Source: Planctomycetota bacterium (GTDB lineage: Bacteria; Planctomycetota; UBA1135; JACQFD01). Taken from it: a stretch of DNA of 64,000 nt. Numbering within the stretch: position 1 is the stretch's first letter; every line of letters begins with the position of its first letter. The notes under the pieces were generated by a model. That model did not search any database and had not been told where the DNA came from. It saw nothing but the letters and a program-made list of their open reading frames with translations. The stretch lies in the NCBI GenBank assembly GCA_016200225.1, contig JACQFD010000004.1, positions 62,001 through 126,000 of the forward strand. The letters run 5' to 3'. Positions 10,319 through 19,698 of the stretch are shown piece after piece. Both the position numbers and the translations under genes were made by a program.

Positions 10319-11701
10319 TTAAGGACGCGCGACGGGTGATTCGCCGAAAAACGCCGTGAGCGCGCCGCCGAGAGGCGTCGCCGTGAAGGCGCCGGCCTTC
10401 GTAATCTGTCGAATCGTTACATTTTGGACCGCGGGGTCGTTGTCGTAAAATTCGAACAGAAACTGCTGGCCATTCGGTGAATAACTCGGTCGGCGAGCGC
10501 CGCCAGTTCCCTTGACTACTGGAAAGAATGTCGTGTTCGAAAGCGCGGAAATCTCGCCAATACCGCCGCCGAAACCGAAACCGCCGGCGATGCCGAGCGG
10601 TCTCTCTACAACGAGATGCTTGCTGTCGGGACTCCACGCAAAGGAATCGACGCGTTGCGAGGAAACCGCGAACACCTTCGCTCCCGCGCTGGCGACCATG
10701 CGACGCAGACGTCCTTTTTCATCCTGAAAAACGAGCAGCGAACCGTCGGGCGCGATGCGCGGGTTCAACTCCGCCAGATCGGAGGTCTGGGTCATAAACG
10801 TTCGCGGAAACGGCGGCGCCCCCGCGAGCGAATAAACCGCGATGTCGGGCAGCATCGTCAGCGAATCCCGATGTGTAATATATAATAAATCGCCCGCGGC
10901 GTTGAGATCGCCCGCGGTCTCGACCGAGCCGTCGGCGGTTACTAATGTTTTGCCCGTTCCGTCGAGATTTGCAATATAAACGCGAGTGTCGGAAGCGTCG
11001 CCGCCGACGCTTTCTGTAAACGCGACGCGCGATGCGATCGTTGAAATCCTTGGCGACGATATGGTCTCGCCGGGCGCATGCGCGAGGACGAGCGCCGCTC
11101 CGGAGCCGTCGGGGGCGGCGCTCCAGAGATCGGGAGATCCGGACGCGTCTTTTCTTAAAAATAACAATTTTCCCGCGCCGTTCGCGGGCGGTGCGCCCGG
11201 AGGCGCGACAAGCGCAATTGTAAAGAACCCCGACGCCGTCGTGGTCGCCGTTTTGTCGGTCGTCGAAATGACCGTCGGCAATATTGTTAATAATCCCGTG
11301 GGACCCATTTGCGCGAGTTTTAACTGATTCTCCGTCGCGCCCTGCGGAAGTTCGAGTCCCGCATAATGATAAATTATCGTCACCGGCGCGGCGAATTGCG
11401 CGTCGGACGGCAGCATCGTATAACGCGGACCGGGCGCGGGTTGCGCCGCCGGGGCGATTTTGGAAGCCTGTATTTGTATAAAAAGACCGTTCGGATCGAG
11501 AACGGCGCCGTTTTGAATATGAATTTCGAGGCGATCGAAAGTGACCGTCGAGTCGGCGCCGAATTTTGCTTTTCCGGAGACACCGAATCCTCCCGAACCT
11601 CCGCTTCCAAAACATCCGGACGTCAGGAGAGCCGCGACAAAGGCGGCGGCGATGCGCGAACGATGCAAATCCGTAAACGTGAAAACACAGGCCTTGAACA
11701 T
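10319..11701 (-). CDS. Lipoprotein with TolB/PD40-like beta-propeller
   Basis: Lipobox LLTSGCFGSGG; repeats such as LNPRIAPDGSLLVFQDEKGRLRRM and FAWSPDSKHLVVERP. Confidence 0.75.
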   Translation of the reverse strand: MFKACVFTFTDLHRSRIAAAFVAALLTSGCFGSGGSGGFGVSGKAKFGADSTVTFDRLEIHIQNGAVLDPNGLFIQIQASKIAPAAQPAPGPRYTMLPSDAQFAAPVTIIYHYAGLELPQGATENQLKLAQMGPTGLLTILPTVISTTDKTATTTASGFFTIALVAPPGAPPANGAGKLLFLRKDASGSPDLWSAAPDGSGAALVLAHAPGETISSPRISTIASRVAFTESVGGDASDTRVYIANLDGTGKTLVTADGSVETAGDLNAAGDLLYITHRDSLTMLPDIAVYSLAGAPPFPRTFMTQTSDLAELNPRIAPDGSLLVFQDEKGRLRRMVASAGAKVFAVSSQRVDSFAWSPDSKHLVVERPLGIAGGFGFGGGIGEISALSNTTFFPVVKGTGGARRPSYSPNGQQFLFEFYDNDPAVQNVTIRQITKAGAFTATPLGGALTAFFGESPVARP

Positions 11702-11767
11702 TTCGCGGAGAAGTTAACGTATTTCGCTCTATTTCAATTTTTGAATCCCGATACCGTTTCGAACGCC

Positions 11768-12955
11768 ATGCCCCATTCCCTCCCCGTGATTGTTATTGGT
11801 GGAAGTCTCGCCGGTCTTGCGACGGCGTCGTTGCTGCGCGCGAAAGACATCCCAACGATCGTGCTCGAGTCCACGGACTCGATCGGCGCGGGAGACGACT
11901 GCCTGCCCGCATGGGTTTTGAAATCGCACGAAACGACGATCGCGTCGTTTCGCGCCGATGCGGGATTGCCGGCGCGCGCGGCGACAAAATTACAATTAAA
12001 AGTTTCGGCCGACCGCGTCGGAACGCTGGCGACGGGCACGGTGGCATTTGTTATGAAGACCGAGGCGGCGTCGATGTTCGCGCGTATTTCGGCGCGTGCG
12101 AATCTCTCGGCGAGCGAGCTGGCGTCGAATCGACTCGAGGAGTTTCTTCATGAAAAGGTCGCGGTGGATGTGCGGCCGTTGTTGCTCGCGCTCGCCGGTC
12201 CCGACGGGGCCGAGCAAAGATCGTCGCCACGCGGCGTTTTCGCGCTCGCGCGCGACCTCGTGATGGCGCAGGAAGAAATTGTAGCTTTCGAGGGCGGCTG
12301 CGGTCCGTGGATCGACGAATGCGCGTCGAAGGCCGGCGACGTGCGGCTGAATTGTAAAGTCGAACGATTGTTACTCGAACCGGGACACGCGCGCGGAGTA
12401 AAACTCGCGGACGGCCGCGAACTCGAGGCTTCGGCCGTTGTGATGGCGCTTCCCGCGACGGAGGCGCGCGCGCTATTTACAGATGAGGACTGGCAAAAAG
12501 TCTCCGCCGAGGAACGGTGGAAGTTCGAGGCCGCGAATCCGCGCCCGGCGCTTCGTTTACAATTCGAATTAACAAAACCGTCGTCCGCGCCGACATTTGT
12601 ATTTTGCGAATCGCCGTCCGCGCATTTGATCGCGATCGGTTCGCGCGCGTGGGCCGTCGTCGGCGCCGCGGTGGACGCGCATCTCGATACAAATCAACAA
12701 AACGATCTCGCGCGACAGACGGTCGGCGCCTTTTCAAAATTAGGAATTACGGTTTCGACGTCTCCTGATATGTGCAAAATGCATTTCGCGCCGCTCGACG
12801 AACCGGTCGGTCTGATGTCCGGCGGACGCGAGCGCCCGCACCACATGATCGACGGATTCGATAATTTACTGATCGCCGGCGCGGCGGCGGACGCGCCCGG
12901 TTACGGACTCGACCGCACCGTCGGCAGCGCGCGGATCGCGGCGCGCAAAATTTGA
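11768..12955 (+). CDS. FAD-dependent amine oxidase / phytoene-desaturase-like oxidoreductase
   Basis: VIVIGGSLAGLATASLLRAKDIPTIVLE dinucleotide-binding motif; C-terminal LLIAGAAADAPGYGLDRTVGSARIAA; ATG at 11768 preferred over the upstream extension. Confidence 0.78.
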   Translation: MPHSLPVIVIGGSLAGLATASLLRAKDIPTIVLESTDSIGAGDDCLPAWVLKSHETTIASFRADAGLPARAATKLQLKVSADRVGTLATGTVAFVMKTEAASMFARISARANLSASELASNRLEEFLHEKVAVDVRPLLLALAGPDGAEQRSSPRGVFALARDLVMAQEEIVAFEGGCGPWIDECASKAGDVRLNCKVERLLLEPGHARGVKLADGRELEASAVVMALPATEARALFTDEDWQKVSAEERWKFEAANPRPALRLQFELTKPSSAPTFVFCESPSAHLIAIGSRAWAVVGAAVDAHLDTNQQNDLARQTVGAFSKLGITVSTSPDMCKMHFAPLDEPVGLMSGGRERPHHMIDGFDNLLIAGAAADAPGYGLDRTVGSARIAARKI

Positions 12956-12963
12956 TTATTTAA

Positions 12964-14286
12964 CTATTCGACCGATTCGCCGACCGACGGCATCGCGCCG
13001 CTCGTGACCGCGCAGACGGCGACGTCGCCGTGGACGCTCTCGACGCGCAGCGACGCGCCGCCGCCGATGATTTTTAACATTTCGCCCGTTTTGGGCGCGG
13101 CCCGCCCCGCCGCGAATTTGATCACTACAGTTCGACCGGCCGGATCTGTTGCAATAACCGAACCCGCGCCGGCGTTCGCGGCCGCCGGTTTTTCGTTGTT
13201 TACAATTTTGAAACCGATCCAGTATTCCATCGCGTGAAATCCGGTCGTTTCGTCGACGCGTTTCAGCCCCGAGATGCGCAGGGACGAGCCGTCGGCGACC
13301 GCGAGCTGGCCGGAATTCCAGGTCGATTCGATCGTCTGCGGCGTTTGAATCGTAACTTTCTTGCTTCCGAGAACTGTAATTTCGGACTGGCTTTTCGAAT
13401 CGACGTAATCGCTCGTTTGAATCGATACAAAAGCATCGAGCATCCGCCCGCCGCGGGCGGGATTCACGACGGCCGTCGCCGAAATAAAGATTCCCGTTTG
13501 TATCACTTCGACGACGGGATCGGCGATGTACGCGCCGTCCGCCATGTTGACTTCATAATCGGTTACAAACGATCGCTGATCGAAGGCGGCGAGCGCGCCC
13601 TCCTCCCCGGCGCGGACCTGCAGGCGCATGTCGGTGGATTTGTTATTTTTGGCCGCGTCGCTCCGGTCGAGCGCGGCGCGCGCGGCCGCTTCCATCGCGT
13701 TCGCGTCGGACGTGTCGATGACGGCCTTGCGCTCGCTTTTGTTAGAAACGTCGCCGACGGCTCCCAGATCGATCGCTAACAATCTTATCTGTATAATATC
13801 ATCCTTACGCTTTGCAATCTCAGCGAGAAACCGCTCGACGTTCAGCACGTAATGCGGTGAGGCGCCGCCGACGACAAGTTCGCGCGAAGCGACGGTCGAT
13901 TTTTGTTCAGAATTGTAAGTTGTCGTTTCGTGAACGACGAAACGGACGGCGTCGACTCCTGGATACGATCGAATCGCCTCGGAAATAACAAATTCGAACG
14001 GCGTGAGGCCGCGCAGCGCCGGCTGGCGCCAGCCGAACGAATCGGACGAACTGTATAATTGTTCGACGTTGCGGATGGCTCCGACGCGCAACGCGCGGGC
14101 GCCGGTGCGCGGCGCGGATCGCGCCACGGCGGGCCAGCCGATTCCGTCGAGCGAAAACGTTTTGTTATATTGAGAAACCGGGCCCGGCGAAGGCGGCGGC
14201 GGAGCCGCGCCGGCGGCGCCGGCCGCGATGACGGAATCCTGACATAAAGAATAGAGGAGGGCGGCCGCCGCGAGAGTTGGGATCAT
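12964..14286 (-). CDS. Exported hypothetical protein; C-terminal half weakly secretin-like (tentative)
   Basis: Signal peptide MIPTLAAAALLYSLCQDSVIAAG; 4-bp overlap with the anti-sigma gene. Confidence 0.55.
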   Translation of the reverse strand: MIPTLAAAALLYSLCQDSVIAAGAAGAAPPPPSPGPVSQYNKTFSLDGIGWPAVARSAPRTGARALRVGAIRNVEQLYSSSDSFGWRQPALRGLTPFEFVISEAIRSYPGVDAVRFVVHETTTYNSEQKSTVASRELVVGGASPHYVLNVERFLAEIAKRKDDIIQIRLLAIDLGAVGDVSNKSERKAVIDTSDANAMEAAARAALDRSDAAKNNKSTDMRLQVRAGEEGALAAFDQRSFVTDYEVNMADGAYIADPVVEVIQTGIFISATAVVNPARGGRMLDAFVSIQTSDYVDSKSQSEITVLGSKKVTIQTPQTIESTWNSGQLAVADGSSLRISGLKRVDETTGFHAMEYWIGFKIVNNEKPAAANAGAGSVIATDPAGRTVVIKFAAGRAAPKTGEMLKIIGGGASLRVESVHGDVAVCAVTSGAMPSVGESVE

Positions 14287-14738
14287 TTGTAATTTTGGGC
14301 GTTGGACAACAATCGGTACGTTTGACTCGACCGCGAGGTTTCATGCGTCGTACTTTCCGCGCGGCCGCGCGCGCGGAACACGACGGTGAGTTCCGTGCGC
14401 GCGACGAATTCGCCCGCGGCGGAAGGCGGAGCGGGCGGCGCCTTGATCGCCGCGAAAATCGTAATAATACAGATCGCGAGCGCCGCGCACGCGGCGAACG
14501 CGCGGACGTTTGCACGCCGCCGTGCGGGCCGCGCCGGCGCGGGATCGCGCGCGGACAGCGCGAATGCGAGGGAGAGGTCGGATCGGTAGTTTCGCGCGCA
14601 GACCTCGCAGAATTGTAAATGCCGCGCGGCCGAGTCGAGCGCCGCGTGCGTCGGCGCGAGCGATTCGTCGCGGAATTCGAACAAATCGCCGACGGCGTCG
14701 CATTGGATATTATTCTCCGGAATTGTCAATTTACTCAT
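14283..14738 (-). CDS. Putative zinc-binding anti-sigma factor
   Basis: HLQFCEVC (Hx3Cx2C) then one TM helix AFAACAALAICIITIFAAI; start ATG at 14738 overlaps the sigma stop (ATGA). Confidence 0.75.
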   Translation of the reverse strand: MSKLTIPENNIQCDAVGDLFEFRDESLAPTHAALDSAARHLQFCEVCARNYRSDLSLAFALSARDPAPARPARRRANVRAFAACAALAICIITIFAAIKAPPAPPSAAGEFVARTELTVVFRARGRAESTTHETSRSSQTYRLLSNAQNYK

Positions 14739-15211
14739 GTTGCCTCCCGGCCGCGTTCGAATTGTAATTTTAACTTTTGCCGCGCGCGGTGGAGCCAGGT
14801 TTTCACCGTCGCGGGCTGCGCGTCGAGGAATTGCGCGATTTCGAGAACGGCGCGCCCTTCCTGATAATATAATAATATCGCGGCCCGTTCGTGATGGCTG
14901 AGACCGGCGAGCGGGACATCGAGTTTCGCGTCCGCGGGGGCGCGCGACGGCGCCGAATCCGCGAGCGGCCGTGTTTGCATCCATTTCGCCGAGCGCGACC
15001 AGTCGATCGCGCGGTTGAGCGCGAGCGTGCGAAGCCACGGAAGCGGGTCGCGGCCGCGGTCCATCCGGTCGAATTCGCGCCACGCGCGCAACCAGACGTC
15101 TTGTAACAATTCGTCCGCGATCTCCCGGCGCCGGGTGAATTTAATTAATAACCCAAGCAGCGGCGGACCCGCCGCACGCACCAATTGTTCGAATTCGGCG
15201 TCGCGTTCCAC
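14735..15211 (-). CDS. ECF-type RNA polymerase sigma factor
   Basis: Region 2 ELLQDVWLRAWREFDR; region 4 LSHHERAAILLYYQEGRAVLEIAQFLDAQPATVKTWLHRARQKLK. Confidence 0.9.
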   Translation of the reverse strand: MERDAEFEQLVRAAGPPLLGLLIKFTRRREIADELLQDVWLRAWREFDRMDRGRDPLPWLRTLALNRAIDWSRSAKWMQTRPLADSAPSRAPADAKLDVPLAGLSHHERAAILLYYQEGRAVLEIAQFLDAQPATVKTWLHRARQKLKLQFERGREAT

Positions 15212-15300
15212 CGGTGACGATTTGAAACCATGGTACGCAAACCGCGCCTCCGTGGTTTCAACTCTCCCGGCCGCCGTTTGGTTTTCCGGAATGGTTTCGC

Positions 15301-16398
15301 TCAGCGCACGCGGCGGCGGCGGTTGCGCAGGTAGTCGGCGAAAACGAATTCGCCGAGATTTTCGAGGCTCGCGAAATACGCGCGGCCGCGGTTGAGTCGC
15401 GTCAGTTCCTCGATGAATTGTACGAGTTGCGGATCGGACGCCACCATGAAGGTTGTAACAATAATTCCCTTTCGTTTACATTCGGCGGCCTCCTCGAGCG
15501 TTTTATTTACAATCCGCCGGTCGAGACCGAACGGGTTTTTGTAAATTTCGCCGCCGGGCTCGGTGATGGCCGACGGTTTTCCGTCGGTGATCATGAATAT
15601 CTGCCGGTTCGCCGCCCGGCCGCGCAATAACAATTCGCGGGCGAGCCGCAGGCCCGCCCGAGTATTCGTATGAAAGGGTCCGTTCGTTACGAATGGCAGA
15701 TCCTCGCGGCGCACGCGCCGCGCCTCGTCGCCGAACAACACCACGTCGAACGCATCCTTTGGAAACTGCGATTCGATCAATTCCTGCAGCGCGAACGCGA
15801 CGCTCTTCGCCGGCGTCATGCGATCCTCGCCGTAAAGCGTCATCGAATGTGATATATCCAATAACAGCACGGTCGCGCATGAAGTCTTATGTTCCGATTC
15901 GAATACTTCGAAATCCTCCTCGTTCAGCGATTCCGCCGCGCCGACGCGCGACGCGGCGTTCCGATAAGTAGTTAACCAATCGATCGCGGACACGTCGTCG
16001 CCGAATTGATAGGGTTTCGTCTCCGGCAGCCGCTCGCCTCCGCCTCCGGCGTGGGGCGTGCGGTGATCGCCGGCGCCGCTCTTGCGCAGACCCTGAAAAA
16101 TCAATTCGAGCGAATCGCGGCGGATCTGCTTCGCGCCCCTCCCGGTCAGCGTCGCGTCGCCCGTCGTCGCATCGGTTTGAATCTCGCGTTCGCGTTCGAG
16201 CAATTTCCTAAAATCCTCGAGCGTATAGCCCGGCGGAAAGAGGCCGTGCCGCTCGGCTAAAATCTCGAGCCATCGGAGCGCCTCGTCGACGTCGCCGTCG
16301 GTGCGCACAAGCAGTTGGTGAAAAATGCGCTTCAAAAAACGCTCGAGCTCGGCGCGGCCGTGCCGCGCAGGATCGAATCGTTCGTAAAGATGGCGCAT
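15301..16398 (-). CDS. von Willebrand factor A domain protein
   Basis: MIDAS DISHSMT, FMITDGKPSAI. Confidence 0.82.
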   Translation of the reverse strand: MRHLYERFDPARHGRAELERFLKRIFHQLLVRTDGDVDEALRWLEILAERHGLFPPGYTLEDFRKLLEREREIQTDATTGDATLTGRGAKQIRRDSLELIFQGLRKSGAGDHRTPHAGGGGERLPETKPYQFGDDVSAIDWLTTYRNAASRVGAAESLNEEDFEVFESEHKTSCATVLLLDISHSMTLYGEDRMTPAKSVAFALQELIESQFPKDAFDVVLFGDEARRVRREDLPFVTNGPFHTNTRAGLRLARELLLRGRAANRQIFMITDGKPSAITEPGGEIYKNPFGLDRRIVNKTLEEAAECKRKGIIVTTFMVASDPQLVQFIEELTRLNRGRAYFASLENLGEFVFADYLRNRRRRVR

Positions 16399-16464
16399 GG
16401 TTTTACCTTAACGCAAATTCCCGGCGTCGCGAGTCGCCGCCGCTTTTGATAACATATACCCAAC

Positions 16465-16944
16465 ATGATGCCAAACCCCGAAAAAAAGGCGCCGATCAAA
16501 GCCGGCGTTCCCGATCACGAAGATGTTAATATAGTCCTGAAATTGTATGATATGCGCCGCGAGACCGTGATGCGCCAGGCGCGCGACTTCGTCGGACTCG
16601 AATGGTTTCCGGCGTCGTTCGAGGACTTTTCAAAATTGATGGATTTCGGCAATCCCAAGAATGCTTATTTGCGCCAGGTCGCGAGCTATTGGGAAATGTC
16701 GGCGACGTTCGTGAACATGGGCGCCCTGCACGAGGAGCTATTCTGGAACACGAACGGCGAGGCGATTTTCTTTTATGCGAAAATCGAGCCCTTTCTCGAG
16801 CGCGTTCGCAAGGAATTCTTCGGACCGTTGTTTTTAATACAATTGGAAACGCTTATCAAACGCAGGGCCGACGGCGCCGAGCGCGTGAAAATGGTGCAGG
16901 AGCGGATCCGTAAGATCTCCGAAATGAAGAGAACCGCCCGATAG
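16465..16944 (+). CDS. Hypothetical protein
   Basis: ATG start, 159 aa, strong codon bias. Confidence 0.6.
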   Translation: MMPNPEKKAPIKAGVPDHEDVNIVLKLYDMRRETVMRQARDFVGLEWFPASFEDFSKLMDFGNPKNAYLRQVASYWEMSATFVNMGALHEELFWNTNGEAIFFYAKIEPFLERVRKEFFGPLFLIQLETLIKRRADGAERVKMVQERIRKISEMKRTAR

Positions 16945-16981
16945 TTTTTAATATATCTAAAACAGCTCCCTACTCAGAACA

Positions 16982-17557
16982 TTGGCATTTCTCGACACCT
17001 CGCGGCCCGGCAGCACGGGTTTCTTTTTGTTTCCATTGGACGCGGAGAATCCGCAGGCGCGGATTCCGCACGATTATACAAAAACCTACTCCGTCGCTCC
17101 GTTCGAGCGGCTGCTCGATCCTAAAACATTCACAAAACTCAAAGCCGGCATCGGGTCGGGGAGCCTGCATGTCGTGGGTCTCTGGCCCGACCCGGCCGTT
17201 CTTAAGAAATTCGAATTGATCGTCGGCGGCGAGGCCGTTCTGTTCTTAACAAAAGACGGAATTGTCGCCCAAGGGCGCATCGCGCACTCCGACCGTTCGC
17301 GGCAGATTTCCGACGCGTTTTTCGGCAAAGGATCGCCGGGAACGCATGAGTTATTATTACTTTTAGTCGGCGTCGAACCGCTCGTCATACCGATGGATAA
17401 ATTTCATGAAGCGATCGGTCGAAAAACGCGCGCGCCGTTCAAGACGTTCACGACGCTTTCGCCCGAGGCGATCCATAAGATCGAGGACCGGCACGGATCG
17501 ATCTATGCTTTTTTCGAATCCGCGCGGGGCGCGGGCCCCGCTTCTGTAAATTTATAG
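16982..17557 (+). CDS. Hypothetical protein
   Basis: 191-aa ORF with TTG start downstream of 16465..16944. Confidence 0.55.
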   Translation: MAFLDTSRPGSTGFFLFPLDAENPQARIPHDYTKTYSVAPFERLLDPKTFTKLKAGIGSGSLHVVGLWPDPAVLKKFELIVGGEAVLFLTKDGIVAQGRIAHSDRSRQISDAFFGKGSPGTHELLLLLVGVEPLVIPMDKFHEAIGRKTRAPFKTFTTLSPEAIHKIEDRHGSIYAFFESARGAGPASVNL

Positions 17558-19279
17558 ATTCGGACGCGCGCGCCAGAGATTCAATTCGGCTTCGAGCGCC
17601 CGGCCTATCTGTAATAACCTGGAATCGTTGAACAGCGGCGCCCAGAGCGTCGTGGATACCGGCCTTCCGTTGCGACCCATGCCCTGCCGAAGCGTCACGG
17701 CCGGCTGTCCCGTCATGTTCGTCAACGCATGCAATGCTCCGTGGGCCGACGGCGCCACGACGGCGTCGAATCCGCGGAACAGATCGTCGGCGATTTTCAT
17801 AAATTTTCGCCGGATGCGGCTCGCTTGTAAATATTCGACGGCCGGCACGAGTCGCGTCGTTCGAAACGTATTCGGCCACGCCTCGGGATCCTGCCATTTT
17901 AACTGATCGTCGAGATCGCCGCGCGTCATTTCGTCGAACGCCGCCGCACCCTCGACGCAGATAAGTAAATTAATAATCCGATCGTACGGTCCGGCCGGCA
18001 GCGCCACGGGCTCGAGTTTGGCGCCGAGTTTTTTGAGCACTTCGATCAAATGTTTATCTTCGTCGGACGCTCTGTCAACTTCGTTCTCGACGAACCCGAT
18101 GCGCGCGCCGGAAATGTTGATATCTGGAATGGTTATCGGCGGCGCGTCGACGGTGCACGGATCCGCCGGATCGGCGCCGGCGATTTGTTGTAACACGAGC
18201 GCGCAGTCGCCGACCGTGCGCGCGATCGGCCCGACTTTGTCGAGCGACCAGCAGAGCGCCATTGCGCCGGCGCGCGATACGCGGCCGAACGTCGGACGGA
18301 ATCCGGTCGTCCCGCAGCGCGAACAGGGCGACGCGATCGAACCCCACGTTTCGGTTCCGATCGCGAATCCAACAAGTCCGGCGGCGCTCGACGCCGCGGA
18401 ACCCGCGCTCGAACCGCTGGATCCTTGTTTAAGATTCCACGGATTTTTAGTTTTGCCGCCGAACCAGATATCGCCGTACGCGAGCGCGCCGAGCGAAAGT
18501 TTTGCTACTAAAATCGCGCCCGCGTCGGCGAGTTTCCTCACGACGGCCGCATCCGCGTTGGGAACGCGTTCGCGCCACGGTTCGGCGCCCCACGTCGTCA
18601 GAATTCCTTTTGTATCGAATAAATCCTTGATGCCGTACGGAATCCCCTGCAACGGACTCTTAATGATTTTTTTCTTAAAGTTCTCGTCCGCGCGCCGCGC
18701 CTGCTCGAGCGCGAGCGCGTCGGTCATCGTGATGACGTTCTCGAGTTTATCTTTATAAAGCGCGAGTCGTTTTAAATATATTTGCGTCAGGCGTTCCGAC
18801 GTGAGGCTTCCCGCCCGGAGCCACGACGCGAGTTCGGCGACAGAGGAAAATGCAATGTCGTCGTCGGCCGTGGGAAGCGGCCCCGGCGCGGCATCGGCGG
18901 CGGCGTTCTTCGGGGAAGCCGGCATGGCGAAACCCGGAAGACGCGGATCGAACGCCTCGGCGGGACCGTCGCCGTTTTGTAGTATTTGTCCCCGAATGGT
19001 TTTGTAATTTTGAATGTTATTCAAAACATTCGGGAGCATCTGTTGCCTTTCTTTTTCTGTAAATTCGAGCGCGGCGAGGCTCGCTCCCGACGCGAGTGTC
19101 GCGGCGTCGATGGACGACGCGGAGGCGGATGCGGGACGCGAATCGGAGCCCCCCTTGTCCTGCTCGGGCGCGTCGATCCCGGCCGCGGCGGCCGGCGCAC
19201 AGGCGGCACCGACGGCGGCGATGCCGCACTTCGTTAAGAATGTCCGTCGGTCCGGATCCGGTTTGCGAGTCGTTTCCAT
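17552..19279 (-). CDS. Tat-exported amidase (amidase signature family)
   Basis: RRTFLTK twin-arginine N-terminus; GSSGSSAGSAASSAAGLVGFAIGTETWGSI amidase signature. Confidence 0.88.
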   Translation of the reverse strand: METTRKPDPDRRTFLTKCGIAAVGAACAPAAAAGIDAPEQDKGGSDSRPASASASSIDAATLASGASLAALEFTEKERQQMLPNVLNNIQNYKTIRGQILQNGDGPAEAFDPRLPGFAMPASPKNAAADAAPGPLPTADDDIAFSSVAELASWLRAGSLTSERLTQIYLKRLALYKDKLENVITMTDALALEQARRADENFKKKIIKSPLQGIPYGIKDLFDTKGILTTWGAEPWRERVPNADAAVVRKLADAGAILVAKLSLGALAYGDIWFGGKTKNPWNLKQGSSGSSAGSAASSAAGLVGFAIGTETWGSIASPCSRCGTTGFRPTFGRVSRAGAMALCWSLDKVGPIARTVGDCALVLQQIAGADPADPCTVDAPPITIPDINISGARIGFVENEVDRASDEDKHLIEVLKKLGAKLEPVALPAGPYDRIINLLICVEGAAAFDEMTRGDLDDQLKWQDPEAWPNTFRTTRLVPAVEYLQASRIRRKFMKIADDLFRGFDAVVAPSAHGALHALTNMTGQPAVTLRQGMGRNGRPVSTTLWAPLFNDSRLLQIGRALEAELNLWRARPNL

Positions 19280-19337
19280 CTCCCGATCCTAACGCAATCC
19301 GCCCCCCGACCTTGCCGGAGTTGGAGCGAAAAAGACC

Positions 19338-19379
19338 GAACCCGGGCCCTGGCAACACTCCTTACCAGGGCCCGGGTTC
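19338..19379 (-). terminator. 15-bp perfect hairpin with downstream T5 in the leader of the amidase gene (terminator/attenuator candidate)
   Basis: GAACCCGGGCCCTGG-12 nt-CCAGGGCCCGGGTTC; minus strand continues GGTCTTTTTCG. Confidence 0.7.
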
Positions 19380-19698
19380 TAGGCAAGCAAGACTCCGGAC
19401 ACTCCTCGCACATAGATACACGACAATCGACAGCCGAAAATTTTCTCGAAAAATATTTCGATTGTAACCCGCTGCGAGACAATCGATTACAACGCTACTA
19501 ATCGAATCTAAAGAATAACCGCGCGGGGCTTCCCAAAAACGCCCTCGCCGCGTCGGCCTGCCGGGATCCCGCCCGAGCGCCTCGCTCATGCGTCCGAATC
19601 GCGGCCGCGGGCGAGTCCGCCGCCGAAAATTACAGATGCGTCAAAAAGCCTGCGACCGCGCCTTTTGATATATTATAAATCCGCGAACGCGCCGGTCT

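Noticed and set aside
19380-19698. Small ORF in the intergenic leader
   Set aside because: Frames here are short with atypical codon usage; ORFs such as 19096..19467 and 19234..19482 cross the hairpin and are unlikely to be real.
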